Origin: Bradyrhizobium iriomotense
Lineage (GTDB): Bacteria; Pseudomonadota; Alphaproteobacteria; Rhizobiales; Xanthobacteraceae
Direction: 5' to 3'
NCBI RefSeq assembly: GCF_018129405.1
Contig: NZ_JAFCLP010000013.1
Location: 124,001 to 188,000 of the forward strand
Length of the DNA: 64,000 nt
The notes beneath the pieces are model-generated. The model was not told where the DNA came from. It worked only from the letters and a program-made list of their open reading frames with translations, and made no database searches. Within the stretch, counting starts at the first letter, position 1. The number at the start of each line of letters is the position of its first letter. Of this stretch, positions 35,815 to 43,907 are shown piece after piece. The translations under genes were made by a program, and so were the position numbers.

Positions 35815-35994
35815 CGAGACGCTGAAAATGTTCCTGCCGTCGAGAAGGTCTCGTGCAAAGCTGATCGTGATGACCGGCCAATTGCGCCGGCATGGACCAG
35901 AACGTAACCTGCGCTGACAGCGTTGGTTCCTCGCCACTTGCGTCGGCGCGACGATGTCGCATCACGCCGTTCCGGCCTCTTTCGGATCCTGACC

Positions 35995-36798
35995 ATGCCC
36001 CTCTGGACCTGCGAAACCTGCGGCGCGCAATTTTCGGACAGCGGACGCCCGCCCGAATCCTGTCCGATCTGCGAGGACGAACGGCAATTCGTGAACTGGA
36101 AGGGGCAGACGTTCCTGACGCGCGAGGCGTTGGCTGAACGTCACCGCGTGGTCTGGCGCGACGATCTGGGCCTCACCGGTCTCGGGCTCGAGCCGAGCTT
36201 CGCCATCGGCCAGCGCGCGCTGCTGGTGCCGCTCAGCGAGGGATGCATGATGTGGGACTGCGTGCCGCTGGCGACGCCGGAGGCGATCGCCCATGTCCGC
36301 TCGCTCGGCGGGCTGCAAGCGATCGCGATCTCGCACCCGCATTATTATGGCGCGCTCGCCGACTGGAGCGAGGCGTTCGGCGGTGTGCCGGTCTATCTGC
36401 ACGCTGACGATAGTCAATGGGTGACGCGTCCGCATTCGTCAATCGTGCACTGGACCGGCGATCAGCACCGCATCTCCGACGATTTGCTGCTGCTGCGCAC
36501 CGGCGGCCATTTCGCCGGCGCCACCATACTGCACTGGGCACGCGGCGCGGAGGGCAGGGGCGCTCTGCTCACCGGCGACATCGCGCAGGTGACGATGGAC
36601 CGCCGCTTCGTCAGCTTCATGTACTCCTATCCGAACTACATGCCGCTCAACGCAGCCGCAGTGAGGCGGATCGCTGAGGCCGTCGAGCCGCTCGCCTTCG
36701 ACCGCATCTATGGCGCCTGGTGGGGACGCAACATCGCCAGCGGTGCCAAGGCTGCATTCGCGACATCGGTGGCGCGATATATCGCGGCCATCGCCTGA
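35995..36798 (+). CDS. Rubredoxin-like zinc ribbon fused to a degenerate MBL-fold domain
   Basis: A 267-residue protein. A rubredoxin-type knuckle (C6, C9, C23, C26) leads into an MBL-like sandwich. The usual HxHxDH motif reads HPHYYG, so the Asp and last His are missing. A histidine in GGHFAGATILHW and an aspartate in LLTGDIAQ remain. Metal-dependent hydrolase activity is therefore doubtful, and an electron-transfer or binding role is possible. ATG 35995 is preferred over an upstream frame without conserved sequence. Confidence 0.75.
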   Translation: MPLWTCETCGAQFSDSGRPPESCPICEDERQFVNWKGQTFLTREALAERHRVVWRDDLGLTGLGLEPSFAIGQRALLVPLSEGCMMWDCVPLATPEAIAHVRSLGGLQAIAISHPHYYGALADWSEAFGGVPVYLHADDSQWVTRPHSSIVHWTGDQHRISDDLLLLRTGGHFAGATILHWARGAEGRGALLTGDIAQVTMDRRFVSFMYSYPNYMPLNAAAVRRIAEAVEPLAFDRIYGAWWGRNIASGAKAAFATSVARYIAAIA

Positions 36799-36842
36799 GA
36801 CCCGGCGCGCCGATCGGATTTATCTTGCCGGTCGATAATAAA

Positions 36843-36857
36843 TGTACTAAACGTACA
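36843..36857. promoter_or_regulatory. Candidate operator TGTAC-TAAAC-GTACA
   Basis: A 5-base perfect inverted repeat with an AT-rich spacer, 100 bases upstream of the acetyltransferase-like hydrolase ATG, set in an AT-rich stretch likely to be its promoter. TetR-type regulators often bind such TGTAC/GTACA sites. No TetR gene is nearby. Confidence 0.5.
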
Positions 36858-36956
36858 GTTATTGAGTGTGGCGCAATGGCGCGTCTGCAGCCCGGCATGA
36901 TCGATGCATCGCCGTTGCCGCGGCGCGTTGTGAGGCCGCGCGAGCGAGGGGGGACG

Positions 36957-37970
36957 ATGGCTGAGCGCGACTACGAGATCTTCGAGGCCGGCGACGTCGT
37001 GCTCCAGTCCGGCGCCGTCTTCCCCAAGCTGAAGCTCGCCTACAAGACCTACGGCATGCTGAGCCCGGGCAGGGACAACGTCATCCTCTATCCGACCTCG
37101 TTCAGCGCGCAGCATGTCGACACTGAGTGGCTGATCGGGCGCGACGGCGTGCTCGATCCCACGCGCTACTTCATCGTGATCCCGAACCTGTTCGGCAACG
37201 GCCTGTCGTCCTCGCCATCGAACTCCGCCGCGCCGTTCCCGATAGTCACCTATCACGACGCGATCGCCGTCCAGCATCGCCTTCTCGCCGAGCGCTTCGG
37301 CATCACAAAGCTCGCGCTGGTCTATGGCTGGTCGATGGGCGGCATGCAGGCCTATCACTGGGCGGCACTGCACCCTGATATGGTCGAGCGCGCCGCGGTC
37401 GTCTGCGGCAGCGCGCGTTGCGCGCCCTACAATCACGTCTTCCTGGAAAGCGTGAAGGCGGCGCTGACAGGCGATCCCGCTTTCCGGGACGGCCGTTTCG
37501 TCGAAAAGCCCGTCGCCGGCTATCGCGCCATGGGGCGCGTCTATGCCGGCTGGGCGATGTCGCACGGCTTCTATCGCGACGAGCTCTGGCGCGAGGCCGG
37601 ATTCACGTCGCTGGAGGATTACCTCGTCCGCGGATGGGACGCGATCTTTGCCCGGCGTGATGCCAACGATCTCCTGGCGCAGGTCGGCATCTGGCAGCGC
37701 GGCGATATCAGCCAGTGCACGGCCTTCGGCGGCGATCTCGATCGCGCGCTTGCCGCGATCACGGCGCAGATGCTGCTGATGCCGGGCGCGACCGATCGCT
37801 ATTTCGACGTCCGCGACAACGAGGACGAGCTCGGCAAGCTGGTCAACGCAAAGTCAGCCGTGCTGCATCCGATCCCGTCGCTGCACGGCCATCGCGCCGG
37901 CAATCCCGTCAACAACCCGCGCGACCAGGCCTTCATCAAGGCCGAGATCGCAGCGCTCCTCGCCAAGTAA
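36957..37970 (+). CDS. Homoserine O-acetyltransferase-like alpha/beta hydrolase
   Basis: A 337-residue alpha/beta hydrolase related to the MetX family. It has the YGMLSPGRDNVILYPTSF start region, nucleophile Ser in GWSMGGMQAYHWA, aspartate in PGATDRYFDV and histidine in SLHGHRAGNP. True MetX proteins carry this triad but have other conserved substrate residues I cannot confirm, so the acceptor is open. A strong GAGGGGGG site four bases upstream fixes ATG 36957. It is followed 15 bases later by a desaturase gene, so the two are probably one operon. Confidence 0.8.
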   Translation: MAERDYEIFEAGDVVLQSGAVFPKLKLAYKTYGMLSPGRDNVILYPTSFSAQHVDTEWLIGRDGVLDPTRYFIVIPNLFGNGLSSSPSNSAAPFPIVTYHDAIAVQHRLLAERFGITKLALVYGWSMGGMQAYHWAALHPDMVERAAVVCGSARCAPYNHVFLESVKAALTGDPAFRDGRFVEKPVAGYRAMGRVYAGWAMSHGFYRDELWREAGFTSLEDYLVRGWDAIFARRDANDLLAQVGIWQRGDISQCTAFGGDLDRALAAITAQMLLMPGATDRYFDVRDNEDELGKLVNAKSAVLHPIPSLHGHRAGNPVNNPRDQAFIKAEIAALLAK

Positions 37971-37985
37971 CACAGGCATCCGATC

Positions 37986-38933
37986 ATGACCGACGCGACC
38001 GTTTCAGATCCCGGCCATCGCCTGAAGCCGCTGAGCCCAGCGATGCTGCGCGAATTGTCGGCGCGCTCGAATCTCAGGGGCGCTGCGCAGAGCCTTGGTC
38101 ACTACGGCGTCATCGTGCTGGTCGGCGCGCTGATCTGGAAGGTGTCCTCCAGCCATGGCGTGCTCTGGGCGCTGCCGCTGATGGCGGTGCAGGGCTATGT
38201 CGTCGCCTTCCTGTTCATGGCGGTGCACGAGACCGCGCACAAGACCGCGTTCAAAAGCCGCAGCCTCAATCTCGCGGTCGGCTATCTCTCGGCCTTCATC
38301 ATCGGATTGCCGTACGAATATTACTGCCTGTTCCACTGGGATCATCACCGCTACACCCAGGATCCGGAGAAGGATCCCGAGCTGATCGTCGGCGTGAAGC
38401 CGGCCTCTGACACACAGCTCGCGATCGCCTATAGCGGCCTGCTCCAGGTCGCCGGCCGTCTGCGGCTGATGCTCGGCCATGCCGCCACCGGCAAGGTCGT
38501 CGTGCCCTGGATTCCCGAGAACAAGCGCGCCACCATCGTGGCCGAGGCGCGCGCCTGTGTCGCGCTCTATGCGTTGCTGTTTGCGCTCTCGCTCTGGTTC
38601 TCCTCAGCGCTGCTGCTCTGGGTCTGGATCGTGCCGCTCGTGATCGGGCAGTTCTTCCTGCGGCCCTATCTCTATGCCGAGCACACCGGCTGCGACAGCA
38701 CCCGCAGCGCCTTTCAGAACACCCGCACCACCTATACCGGCGCCATCGTCAAATGGTTCGCGTGGAACATGCCCTACCATGTCGAGCATCACGCCTATCC
38801 CTCGATTCCCTTTCACGCCCTGCCGAAGCTGAACGCGATCGTCGACGGCGAGATCGTCTATCGCGGGCGCGGCTACATCCAAACGACGCGCGAGACCTGG
38901 GCCTGGTTTCGCCGGCAGCGGCAGGGTAGCTAG
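37986..38933 (+). CDS. Membrane fatty acid desaturase
   Basis: A 315-residue integral membrane di-iron desaturase or hydroxylase with all three histidine boxes: HETAH (81-85), HWDHH (117-121) and HVEHH (265-269), plus four or more membrane segments. The family introduces double bonds or hydroxyl groups into lipids at the inner membrane, using an electron-transfer partner not seen here. Position of action cannot be told from sequence. It is probably cotranscribed with the upstream hydrolase. Confidence 0.88.
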   Translation: MTDATVSDPGHRLKPLSPAMLRELSARSNLRGAAQSLGHYGVIVLVGALIWKVSSSHGVLWALPLMAVQGYVVAFLFMAVHETAHKTAFKSRSLNLAVGYLSAFIIGLPYEYYCLFHWDHHRYTQDPEKDPELIVGVKPASDTQLAIAYSGLLQVAGRLRLMLGHAATGKVVVPWIPENKRATIVAEARACVALYALLFALSLWFSSALLLWVWIVPLVIGQFFLRPYLYAEHTGCDSTRSAFQNTRTTYTGAIVKWFAWNMPYHVEHHAYPSIPFHALPKLNAIVDGEIVYRGRGYIQTTRETWAWFRRQRQGS

Positions 38934-38940
38934 CCAAACG

Positions 38941-38972
38941 CAAAACTCCGGCCGCGATGCGACCGGAGCTTT
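38941..38972. terminator. Bidirectional terminator hairpin
   Basis: CTCCGG and CCGGAG pair around a GC-rich loop. A T-run follows on both sides (CTTTG on the plus strand, TTTTG on the minus). It lies between the desaturase stop and the stop of the small secreted protein gene. Confidence 0.7.
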
Positions 38973-38989
38973 GTCGTGAAGGCGAGATA

Positions 38990-39235
38990 TCAGTAGATCC
39001 CGTAGGCGCAGACATTCACGACGCGGACGCGCAGACCGTGGCGGGTCTGGACGACGCGCTCCTCGTAACAGTTGCTGACGCCAGTGTTGACGTAAATGCC
39101 GCCGAAGCCATAGCCCGGGCCCCAGCCGTGACCCCAGTGATGATGGAAGCCATGAGCCGAAGCGGCGGTGGGCGCGAGAGCAGCAGCGCCGAGCGAGCCG
39201 GCAGCGATCAGACCAAGAGCAAGCTTACGAAACAT
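38990..39235 (-). CDS. Small secreted Gly/His-rich protein
   Basis: An 81-residue precursor with a clear signal peptide (MFRKLALGLIAAGSLGAAALAPTAASA). The mature part opens with HGFHHHWGHGWGPGYGFGG and ends in a conserved-looking CYEERVVQTRHG...VNVCAYG with two cysteines that could form one disulfide. The His cluster could bind metal, but that is inference. The start at 39235 gives ideal spacing to GGAG; a second ATG two codons upstream is too close to that site. The family is otherwise unknown to me. Confidence 0.65.
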   Translation of the reverse strand: MFRKLALGLIAAGSLGAAALAPTAASAHGFHHHWGHGWGPGYGFGGIYVNTGVSNCYEERVVQTRHGLRVRVVNVCAYGIY

Positions 39236-39372
39236 CTTCATTCTCCAGTGTGGCGCGAGGCCGTTGTTGTGTCCCTGCATCTCGGTCGGCTCGAACCGCG
39301 AATGCGTTCACGGCGTGACCTGAGAATCGTGTTTCAGGATTGTTTCGTCGGCTGCGGGAAGGTGCGCCGCGG

Positions 39373-40353
39373 TCAGGCTTTTCGCGCCGCGCCATAGCGC
39401 GCGGCCATCGCCCGGGTCATCTCGGCCATCTTCTCGCGGAGGTCGGCCGGCTCCAGCACTTCGGCCTCGGGGCCGAGCCGCAGCAATTCGGCTGCGGCGT
39501 GCCATGACGTCTTGCCGGTCGGCACCCGCGCGATGCGCCAGCCGTCCGCGTCAGTGGTCTCTTCGATCTCCGTGCGCGCCTTGACGTAAGGCTGGCTCAA
39601 CGCGTCCAGCAGCTTGACGCCGAATGGCGACAGCCGGACGACCGCGACATTGGGGTGCATCTCGGCTTCGAGGCGAAGTGTCGCAGCCTGCCAATAGGCG
39701 GCGAGATCGAAATCGGCGGGACGAGCGAAGCGGTCGTCGAGCGCGGTGCAGTCGAGCACGCGCGCCACGCGATAGGTCCGCACGGTGCCGTCGACTTGTC
39801 CGGCGAGATACCAGCTGCCGCCCTTCAGCACGAGGCCGAGCGGCGCGACACGGCGCTGCTTCTCCGCGCGCCAGCTCCGGTAGCGGATCTTGATCAGCGT
39901 TCCGCGCAGCACCGCACCGGCGATGCTGCGCAGATGCTTCGGCTCTTCCGCCTCGCCGAACCAGCCCGGTGCGTCCAGGTGAAAGCGCTCCTGCATCCGC
40001 CCGGCGTCCTCGCGCAGATTCGCGGGCAGCGCGGCCATCAGCTTGTTCTGCGCGGCGATCATCGCCGCATCGAGCCCGAGCGCCGCCGCCGGTCCCGGCA
40101 GTCCGGCCAGGAACAGAGCTTCCGCCTCGTTCTGCGACAGGCCGTTCAGCCGGACGCGATAACCGTCGAGCAGGCGATAGCCGCCCTCCGCACCGCGGTC
40201 CGCATAAACAGGAACGCCGGAGGCCGCGAGCGCGTCGATGTCGCGATAGATCGTGCGCACCGACACCTCGCAGGCTTCCGCGAGCTCGGGCGCGGTGACC
40301 TGCCCCCTGGCCTGGAGGGTGGTGAGGATCGACAGCATCCGGCTCGCGCGCAT
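39373..40353 (-). CDS. YafY-type WYL-domain transcriptional regulator
   Basis: A 326-residue regulator: HTH_11 winged helix at 1-60 (RMLSILTTLQARGQVTAPELAEACEVSVRTIYRDIDALAASG), then a WYL/SH3-like sensor domain around 140-225 (GLVLKGGSWYLAGQVDG, YRVARV) and a C-terminal extension. WYL domains sense nucleic acid or small ligands, and the specific effector is unknown here. It has an AAGGAA ribosome site and is divergent from a GST gene, with a perfect inverted repeat in between. Control of that gene and itself is likely. Confidence 0.87.
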   Translation of the reverse strand: MRASRMLSILTTLQARGQVTAPELAEACEVSVRTIYRDIDALAASGVPVYADRGAEGGYRLLDGYRVRLNGLSQNEAEALFLAGLPGPAAALGLDAAMIAAQNKLMAALPANLREDAGRMQERFHLDAPGWFGEAEEPKHLRSIAGAVLRGTLIKIRYRSWRAEKQRRVAPLGLVLKGGSWYLAGQVDGTVRTYRVARVLDCTALDDRFARPADFDLAAYWQAATLRLEAEMHPNVAVVRLSPFGVKLLDALSQPYVKARTEIEETTDADGWRIARVPTGKTSWHAAAELLRLGPEAEVLEPADLREKMAEMTRAMAARYGAARKA

Positions 40354-40365
40354 GATTTCCTTAAA

Positions 40366-40394
40366 CCATACCTGACACAGGATGTCAGGTATGG
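40366..40394. promoter_or_regulatory. 12-bp inverted repeat between WYL regulator and GST
   Basis: Perfect arms CCATACCTGACA and TGTCAGGTATGG around CAGGA. It starts 13 bases from the regulator ATG and ends 47 bases before the GST ATG. The CTGACA/TGTCAG core is typical of YafY-type operators and recurs in modified form at 47942-47965. Confidence 0.82.
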
Positions 40395-40440
40395 GCCGCT
40401 ACAAGATGCGCCTTGCCAGACGGCACCCAGGAGACCCGCC

Positions 40441-41085
40441 ATGACCGATTCCCACCGCATCACGCTGTATTATTCGCCGCAGACGCGCGCCACCGGCACG
40501 CGGGTGTTGCTGGAAGAATTGGGGGCGCCTTACGATCTACACGTCCTCAACATGAAGGCCGGCGAACAGCGCCAAGCCTCCTATCTCGCCGTCAATCCAC
40601 TGGGCAAGGTGCCGGCGGTCCGCCACGGCGAGGCGCTGGTGACCGAGCAGGTCGCGATCACGATCTACCTCGCCGATCTCTTCCCGCAGGCCGGGCTGAC
40701 GCCCGCGCTGAACGATCAGCTGCGCGGCCCTTATTTGCGCTGGATCGCCTATTACGGCTCATCGTTCGAGCCAGCCTTGATCGACAAGTTCATGCAGCGC
40801 GAGCCGGCGCCGATCACGCAATCGCCCTATGCCGATTACGACACCATGTTGGGTGCGCTCGAGGCGCAGCTGTCGAAGGGACCGTATCTGCTCGGCGAGC
40901 GCATGACGGCCGCGGACGTGTTGTGGGGCGTCGCCCTCAGCTGGACCATGATGTTCGGCATCGTGCCGAAGAAGGACGTGTTCGTCCGCTATGCCGAGCG
41001 CATGACCTCGCGGCCGGCATTCCAGCGCATCACTGCGGCGGATGAGGAGATGGCCGCGCAGCATGCCAGGGCGGCTGGGGCCTGA
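40441..41085 (+). CDS. Glutathione S-transferase
   Basis: A 214-residue GST of the beta/theta-like bacterial type: N-domain ITLYYSPQTRATGTRVLLEELG, cis-Pro in GKVPAVRHG, TEQVAITIYLAD, then the helical C-domain with LGERMTAADVLWGVALSW. An active-site serine or cysteine at the family position is not obvious, since the SPQTR stretch has S12. AGGAG eleven bases before the ATG fixes the start. It is divergent from the WYL regulator, which probably represses it until an electrophile or other effector arrives. Confidence 0.85.
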   Translation: MTDSHRITLYYSPQTRATGTRVLLEELGAPYDLHVLNMKAGEQRQASYLAVNPLGKVPAVRHGEALVTEQVAITIYLADLFPQAGLTPALNDQLRGPYLRWIAYYGSSFEPALIDKFMQREPAPITQSPYADYDTMLGALEAQLSKGPYLLGERMTAADVLWGVALSWTMMFGIVPKKDVFVRYAERMTSRPAFQRITAADEEMAAQHARAAGA

Positions 41086-41103
41086 GCGGGCGCCTCAATC
41101 TCC

Positions 41104-41242
41104 GCTGTCGTCCCGGGCAAGCGTAAGCGCAGACCCGGGACCCATAACCACAGGGTCGAGTTTGGCGAAGATTCGGAGTTGCCAGCTCTGCGCTAAAACC
41201 ACTCCCTGTGGTTATGGGTCCCGGCCTGCGCCGGGACGACAG
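41104..41242. repeat. Long inverted repeat, family E, copy 2
   Basis: Ends CTGTCGTCCCGG and CCGGGACGACAG, inner arms GGGACCCATAACCACAGGG and CCCTGTGGTTATGGGTCCC, and centre TTTGGCGAAGATTCGGAGTT. It matches copy 1 at 12676-12821, including the non-palindromic centre. Confidence 0.85.
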
Positions 41243-41268
41243 CGAGTATGCAGCGAGCCGATCGCCCC

Positions 41269-42054
41269 TCAAAACTTCGGCGCCCGCTTCTCCGCGAACG
41301 CCCTGATGCCTTCCTTGATCTCGTCGCCGCGCATGCTGTCGCGGTGGCGCTGGTCGGCGGCAGCTTCGTCCAGCTCGCCGCGGGCGAATTCGTTGATCGC
41401 GCGCTTCATGCCGCGCATCGCCTGCGGTGCGTTACCGGCGAGGATGTTGGCGAGCTTGTCGACCTCCTCGTCGAGCGTCTCTTCCGGCACCATGGCGGTG
41501 AGATAGCCGATGCGCAGCATCTCCGGGGCGGTGATCTTCTGCGCGGTCAGGAACAGCTTCTTCGCATTGTCGACGCCGAGCCGCGTCACGTAGCGCTTGA
41601 TGCCGCTCCGGTAGTAATGCAGCCCGAGCCGCGCCGCCGGCATGAACATCTCGGCGGTGTCGACGCCGATGCGGAAATCGCAGGCGAGCGCGAGGTCGGT
41701 CGAGCCGCCATAGACGCCGCCATTGAGCCGGCAGATCGTCGGCACGCCCAGATCCTCCAGCCGGTTGACGACCACCTCGAAGGCGGAGCCCGCGCTCTGC
41801 TGCTCGTTCGCGCTCACCGCACGCTCGGCGACCGAATTGAGATCGTAGCCGGCGGAGAAGGCGCGACCCGTGCCGGTCAGCACCAGCACGCGGATGGCAG
41901 GATCGGCCTCGACAGCGTCGAACAGTCTGACGAGCTCGCCGAGGTCCTCGGCCTGGAGCCGGTTGAGATGTTTGGGCCGGTTGAGGCGGATGGTGGCGCG
42001 TGCGCCGGTGATTTCGAGCACAGGGCTGGATGCCGCGTCGGTGATATCCGACAT
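41269..42054 (-). CDS. Enoyl-CoA hydratase/isomerase family protein
   Basis: A 261-residue crotonase-fold protein: LNRPKHLNRLQ at the N-terminus, the oxyanion segment GRAFSAGYDLNS and the second oxyanion/substrate loop CRLNGGVYGGSTDLALACDFRIG. The usual catalytic glutamates (in LPE/GEGG-like positions) read MFMPAARLGL, so the standard hydratase acids are not evident and another crotonase reaction is possible. The function is not settled. Twelve bases separate it from the stop of the upstream ion channel, so cotranscription is likely. Confidence 0.8.
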   Translation of the reverse strand: MSDITDAASSPVLEITGARATIRLNRPKHLNRLQAEDLGELVRLFDAVEADPAIRVLVLTGTGRAFSAGYDLNSVAERAVSANEQQSAGSAFEVVVNRLEDLGVPTICRLNGGVYGGSTDLALACDFRIGVDTAEMFMPAARLGLHYYRSGIKRYVTRLGVDNAKKLFLTAQKITAPEMLRIGYLTAMVPEETLDEEVDKLANILAGNAPQAMRGMKRAINEFARGELDEAAADQRHRDSMRGDEIKEGIRAFAEKRAPKF

Positions 42055-42066
42055 TCTTGTCTCCTT

Positions 42067-43173
42067 TTATTTGTTTTCGAGCGCGCGGCGTTTTGCTTCC
42101 GCATCGATGGTCTCGGCGAGATCGGGATGCCGCGCCATCAGCACGCGGAAGTCGACGAGGTCGAGCACCAGCAGCCGCGACACCTTCGTGGTCGAGACGT
42201 TGGCGCCGCGCAAATTGTTGCCGAGCAGCGCCATCTCGCCGAAGAAGGCGCCCTCGCCGAGCTGCACCTTCTTGCCGGGCAGGTCGACCTCGACCTCGCC
42301 GGCGGCGATGAAATACATGCAGTCGCCCTGCGCACCCTTGCGGATGATCATGGTGCGCGCCGGCAGCTCCATGGTCCGCAGCATGTGGGTGACGTCGGCG
42401 ATGGCGGCAGGTCCGAGCGCTGCGAAGAACGGCACCTTGCTGACGGATTCCCAGGTCTTGAGGAAATTGTCGCGCCGCGTCTCCGCGGCAAAGCCGGTCG
42501 CCAAAATACCGGTCCAGAGGCCGAACACGCCGAGGCCGGAAATCATCACCAGCGCCGCCACGATGCGACCCAGCGGCGTGACCGGTACGACGTCGCCGTA
42601 GCCGGTCGTGGTGAGGGTTACGACGGCCCACCACAATGCGGCCGGAACGCTGCCGAACGTCTGCGGCTGCACGTCCCGCTCCAGGAAATATTCGGCGACG
42701 GAGGCGAGGAAGACCACCATCAGGAAGATCACGAGCACGCTGACCAGCGGTCCCGATTCCAGCACCAGCACGCGACGGAGCTGCCGCAGGCCGGGAATTC
42801 CCGGCACCACCTTCAGCACCCAGAGCACGCTGAGCAGCCAGGCCGTCTTCGGCTCGACGCCCAGAACCAGCGCAACAGGCACGGCCAGCGCCCCGATCGC
42901 GTCGACGATGCCGGCGGAGGAGGACATGTAGAGCGCAAGGCGCCCCGTTCGCGCCATGTGGCGCAGCCGGACCAGCCATTCGAACACGAAGTAGGCGAGA
43001 CAGGTCCAGAGCAGGCCGCTGACCCAGCCGCTCGCCTCATTGGCTCGGTTGTCCGTCAGCAGCACCATGCTGAGTACGCCGACGCCAACGGCCACATAGG
43101 CCGCCTTGGTCATGTTGCGGCCGGCTGTGGCGGCCGCAAACTGGGCCAGAGCGGTGATCAGCGGCTTGGACAT
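42067..43173 (-). CDS. MloK1-like cyclic-nucleotide-gated potassium channel
   Basis: A 368-residue channel. Six membrane segments precede and include the pore, with selectivity filter TTTGYGD (188-194) after WWAVVTL. The S6 segment ISGLGVFGLWTGILATGF and C-linker KTWESVSKVPFFAALGPAAIADV lead to a cyclic-nucleotide-binding domain (about 245-355) with the phosphate cassette GAFFGEMALLGNNLRGANVS, whose Arg is conserved. The whole layout matches MloK1 of Mesorhizobium loti, which is cAMP-gated. The S4 helix is short in charges, as in MloK1. It sits in the inner membrane; the physiological role in rhizobia is unclear. Confidence 0.92.
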   Translation of the reverse strand: MSKPLITALAQFAAATAGRNMTKAAYVAVGVGVLSMVLLTDNRANEASGWVSGLLWTCLAYFVFEWLVRLRHMARTGRLALYMSSSAGIVDAIGALAVPVALVLGVEPKTAWLLSVLWVLKVVPGIPGLRQLRRVLVLESGPLVSVLVIFLMVVFLASVAEYFLERDVQPQTFGSVPAALWWAVVTLTTTGYGDVVPVTPLGRIVAALVMISGLGVFGLWTGILATGFAAETRRDNFLKTWESVSKVPFFAALGPAAIADVTHMLRTMELPARTMIIRKGAQGDCMYFIAAGEVEVDLPGKKVQLGEGAFFGEMALLGNNLRGANVSTTKVSRLLVLDLVDFRVLMARHPDLAETIDAEAKRRALENK

Positions 43174-43325
43174 GCGGGAAGGCGGCTCGGTCCTGGTTCT
43201 TGCAGGCCCGGATGGGGCCTTGGCGCGCCAAAGTGCCCGCCCGGACCGGGGCCGTCAACGACGGGCGCGGGCTGCAGGGTCTTCGAATCGGCAGACAAAG
43301 GTGGGGGCGGCGGCCGGCCGAGCCG

Positions 43326-43544
43326 TTACCTGAAATGCGGCGGCTCGTCGTAGCCGCGGCGGCTGCTGAAGAAGAGCAGGACCATCAGGCCGATGCCGAC
43401 GATGACGGAGAATCCGGCCCCCAGGGCGAGGGCCACATAGCCTTCCGTCGGGATCGGCTCGCCTTCGACCGCCATCGCGGAATAAGCGAAATAGCCCACC
43501 GCCGCCAGCATTCCCAGGAGGAAGATCATCAGGAGTATACGCAT
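43326..43544 (-). CDS. Small two-helix membrane protein
   Basis: A 72-residue protein with two hydrophobic segments (about 2-22 and 38-60) and a short polar tail rich in Arg and Asp/Glu (SSRRGYDEPPHFR). No family is recognised. A GGAG site stands nine bases before the ATG. It lies 150 bases upstream of the channel gene on the same strand. Confidence 0.6.
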   Translation of the reverse strand: MRILLMIFLLGMLAAVGYFAYSAMAVEGEPIPTEGYVALALGAGFSVIVGIGLMVLLFFSSRRGYDEPPHFR

Positions 43545-43714
43545 GGTGCGTTTCTCCGGTTGTATCCGGTAACCAACGGTTGCGGGTCGAGCCGGTTCCA
43601 GGCGGGGTGCCGACCGATGGAGCGGGAAACTTACGGCAGGGCCATCGCTTATGGCGTCTCGGCGGCGGTCTGCGCGCGCCTCGTCCTTCGAGACGATGTC
43701 GCGACTTCAGTCTC

Positions 43715-43879
43715 GTGCCCCGGACGCAGCGCAGCACCACAAGCGCGTTTACGCGCGTCTTCGACGCGCTATGGTGATGCGCTGCAGAGCCGGGGCCCAC
43801 GCAGCAGCGCACGGTGCGGCTTCCTGGGTCCCGGCTCAGCGCTGCAACGCCTTCGGCATTGCAGCTTGTCCGGGACACC
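43715..43879. repeat. Long palindromic repeat, family I (GTGCCCCGGACGC...GTCCGGGACAC)
   Basis: About 165 bases with mirrored GTGCCCCGGAC / GTCCGGGACAC ends, an inner AGAGCCGGGGCCCAC with TGGGTCCCGGCTC, and CTTCGACGCG-type loops. It fills most of the 363-base gap 43545-43907 before the TAXI gene. The rest of that gap shows no gene. Confidence 0.7.
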
Positions 43880-43907
43880 AGAGTGGCGTGTTGTCCAGCC
43901 CGTGCGA

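Noticed and set aside
36720-37970. A longer MetX-like protein starting at 36720
   Set aside because: The first 79 codons overlap the end of the previous gene and the promoter palindrome, while ATG 36957 has a near-perfect ribosome site.
41248-43353. A 701-codon open frame on the plus strand
   Set aside because: It is antisense to the enoyl-CoA hydratase and CNG channel genes, which have full family motifs. Long shadow frames are expected in such GC-rich DNA, and its Arg/His/Asp-rich translation has no recognisable domain.
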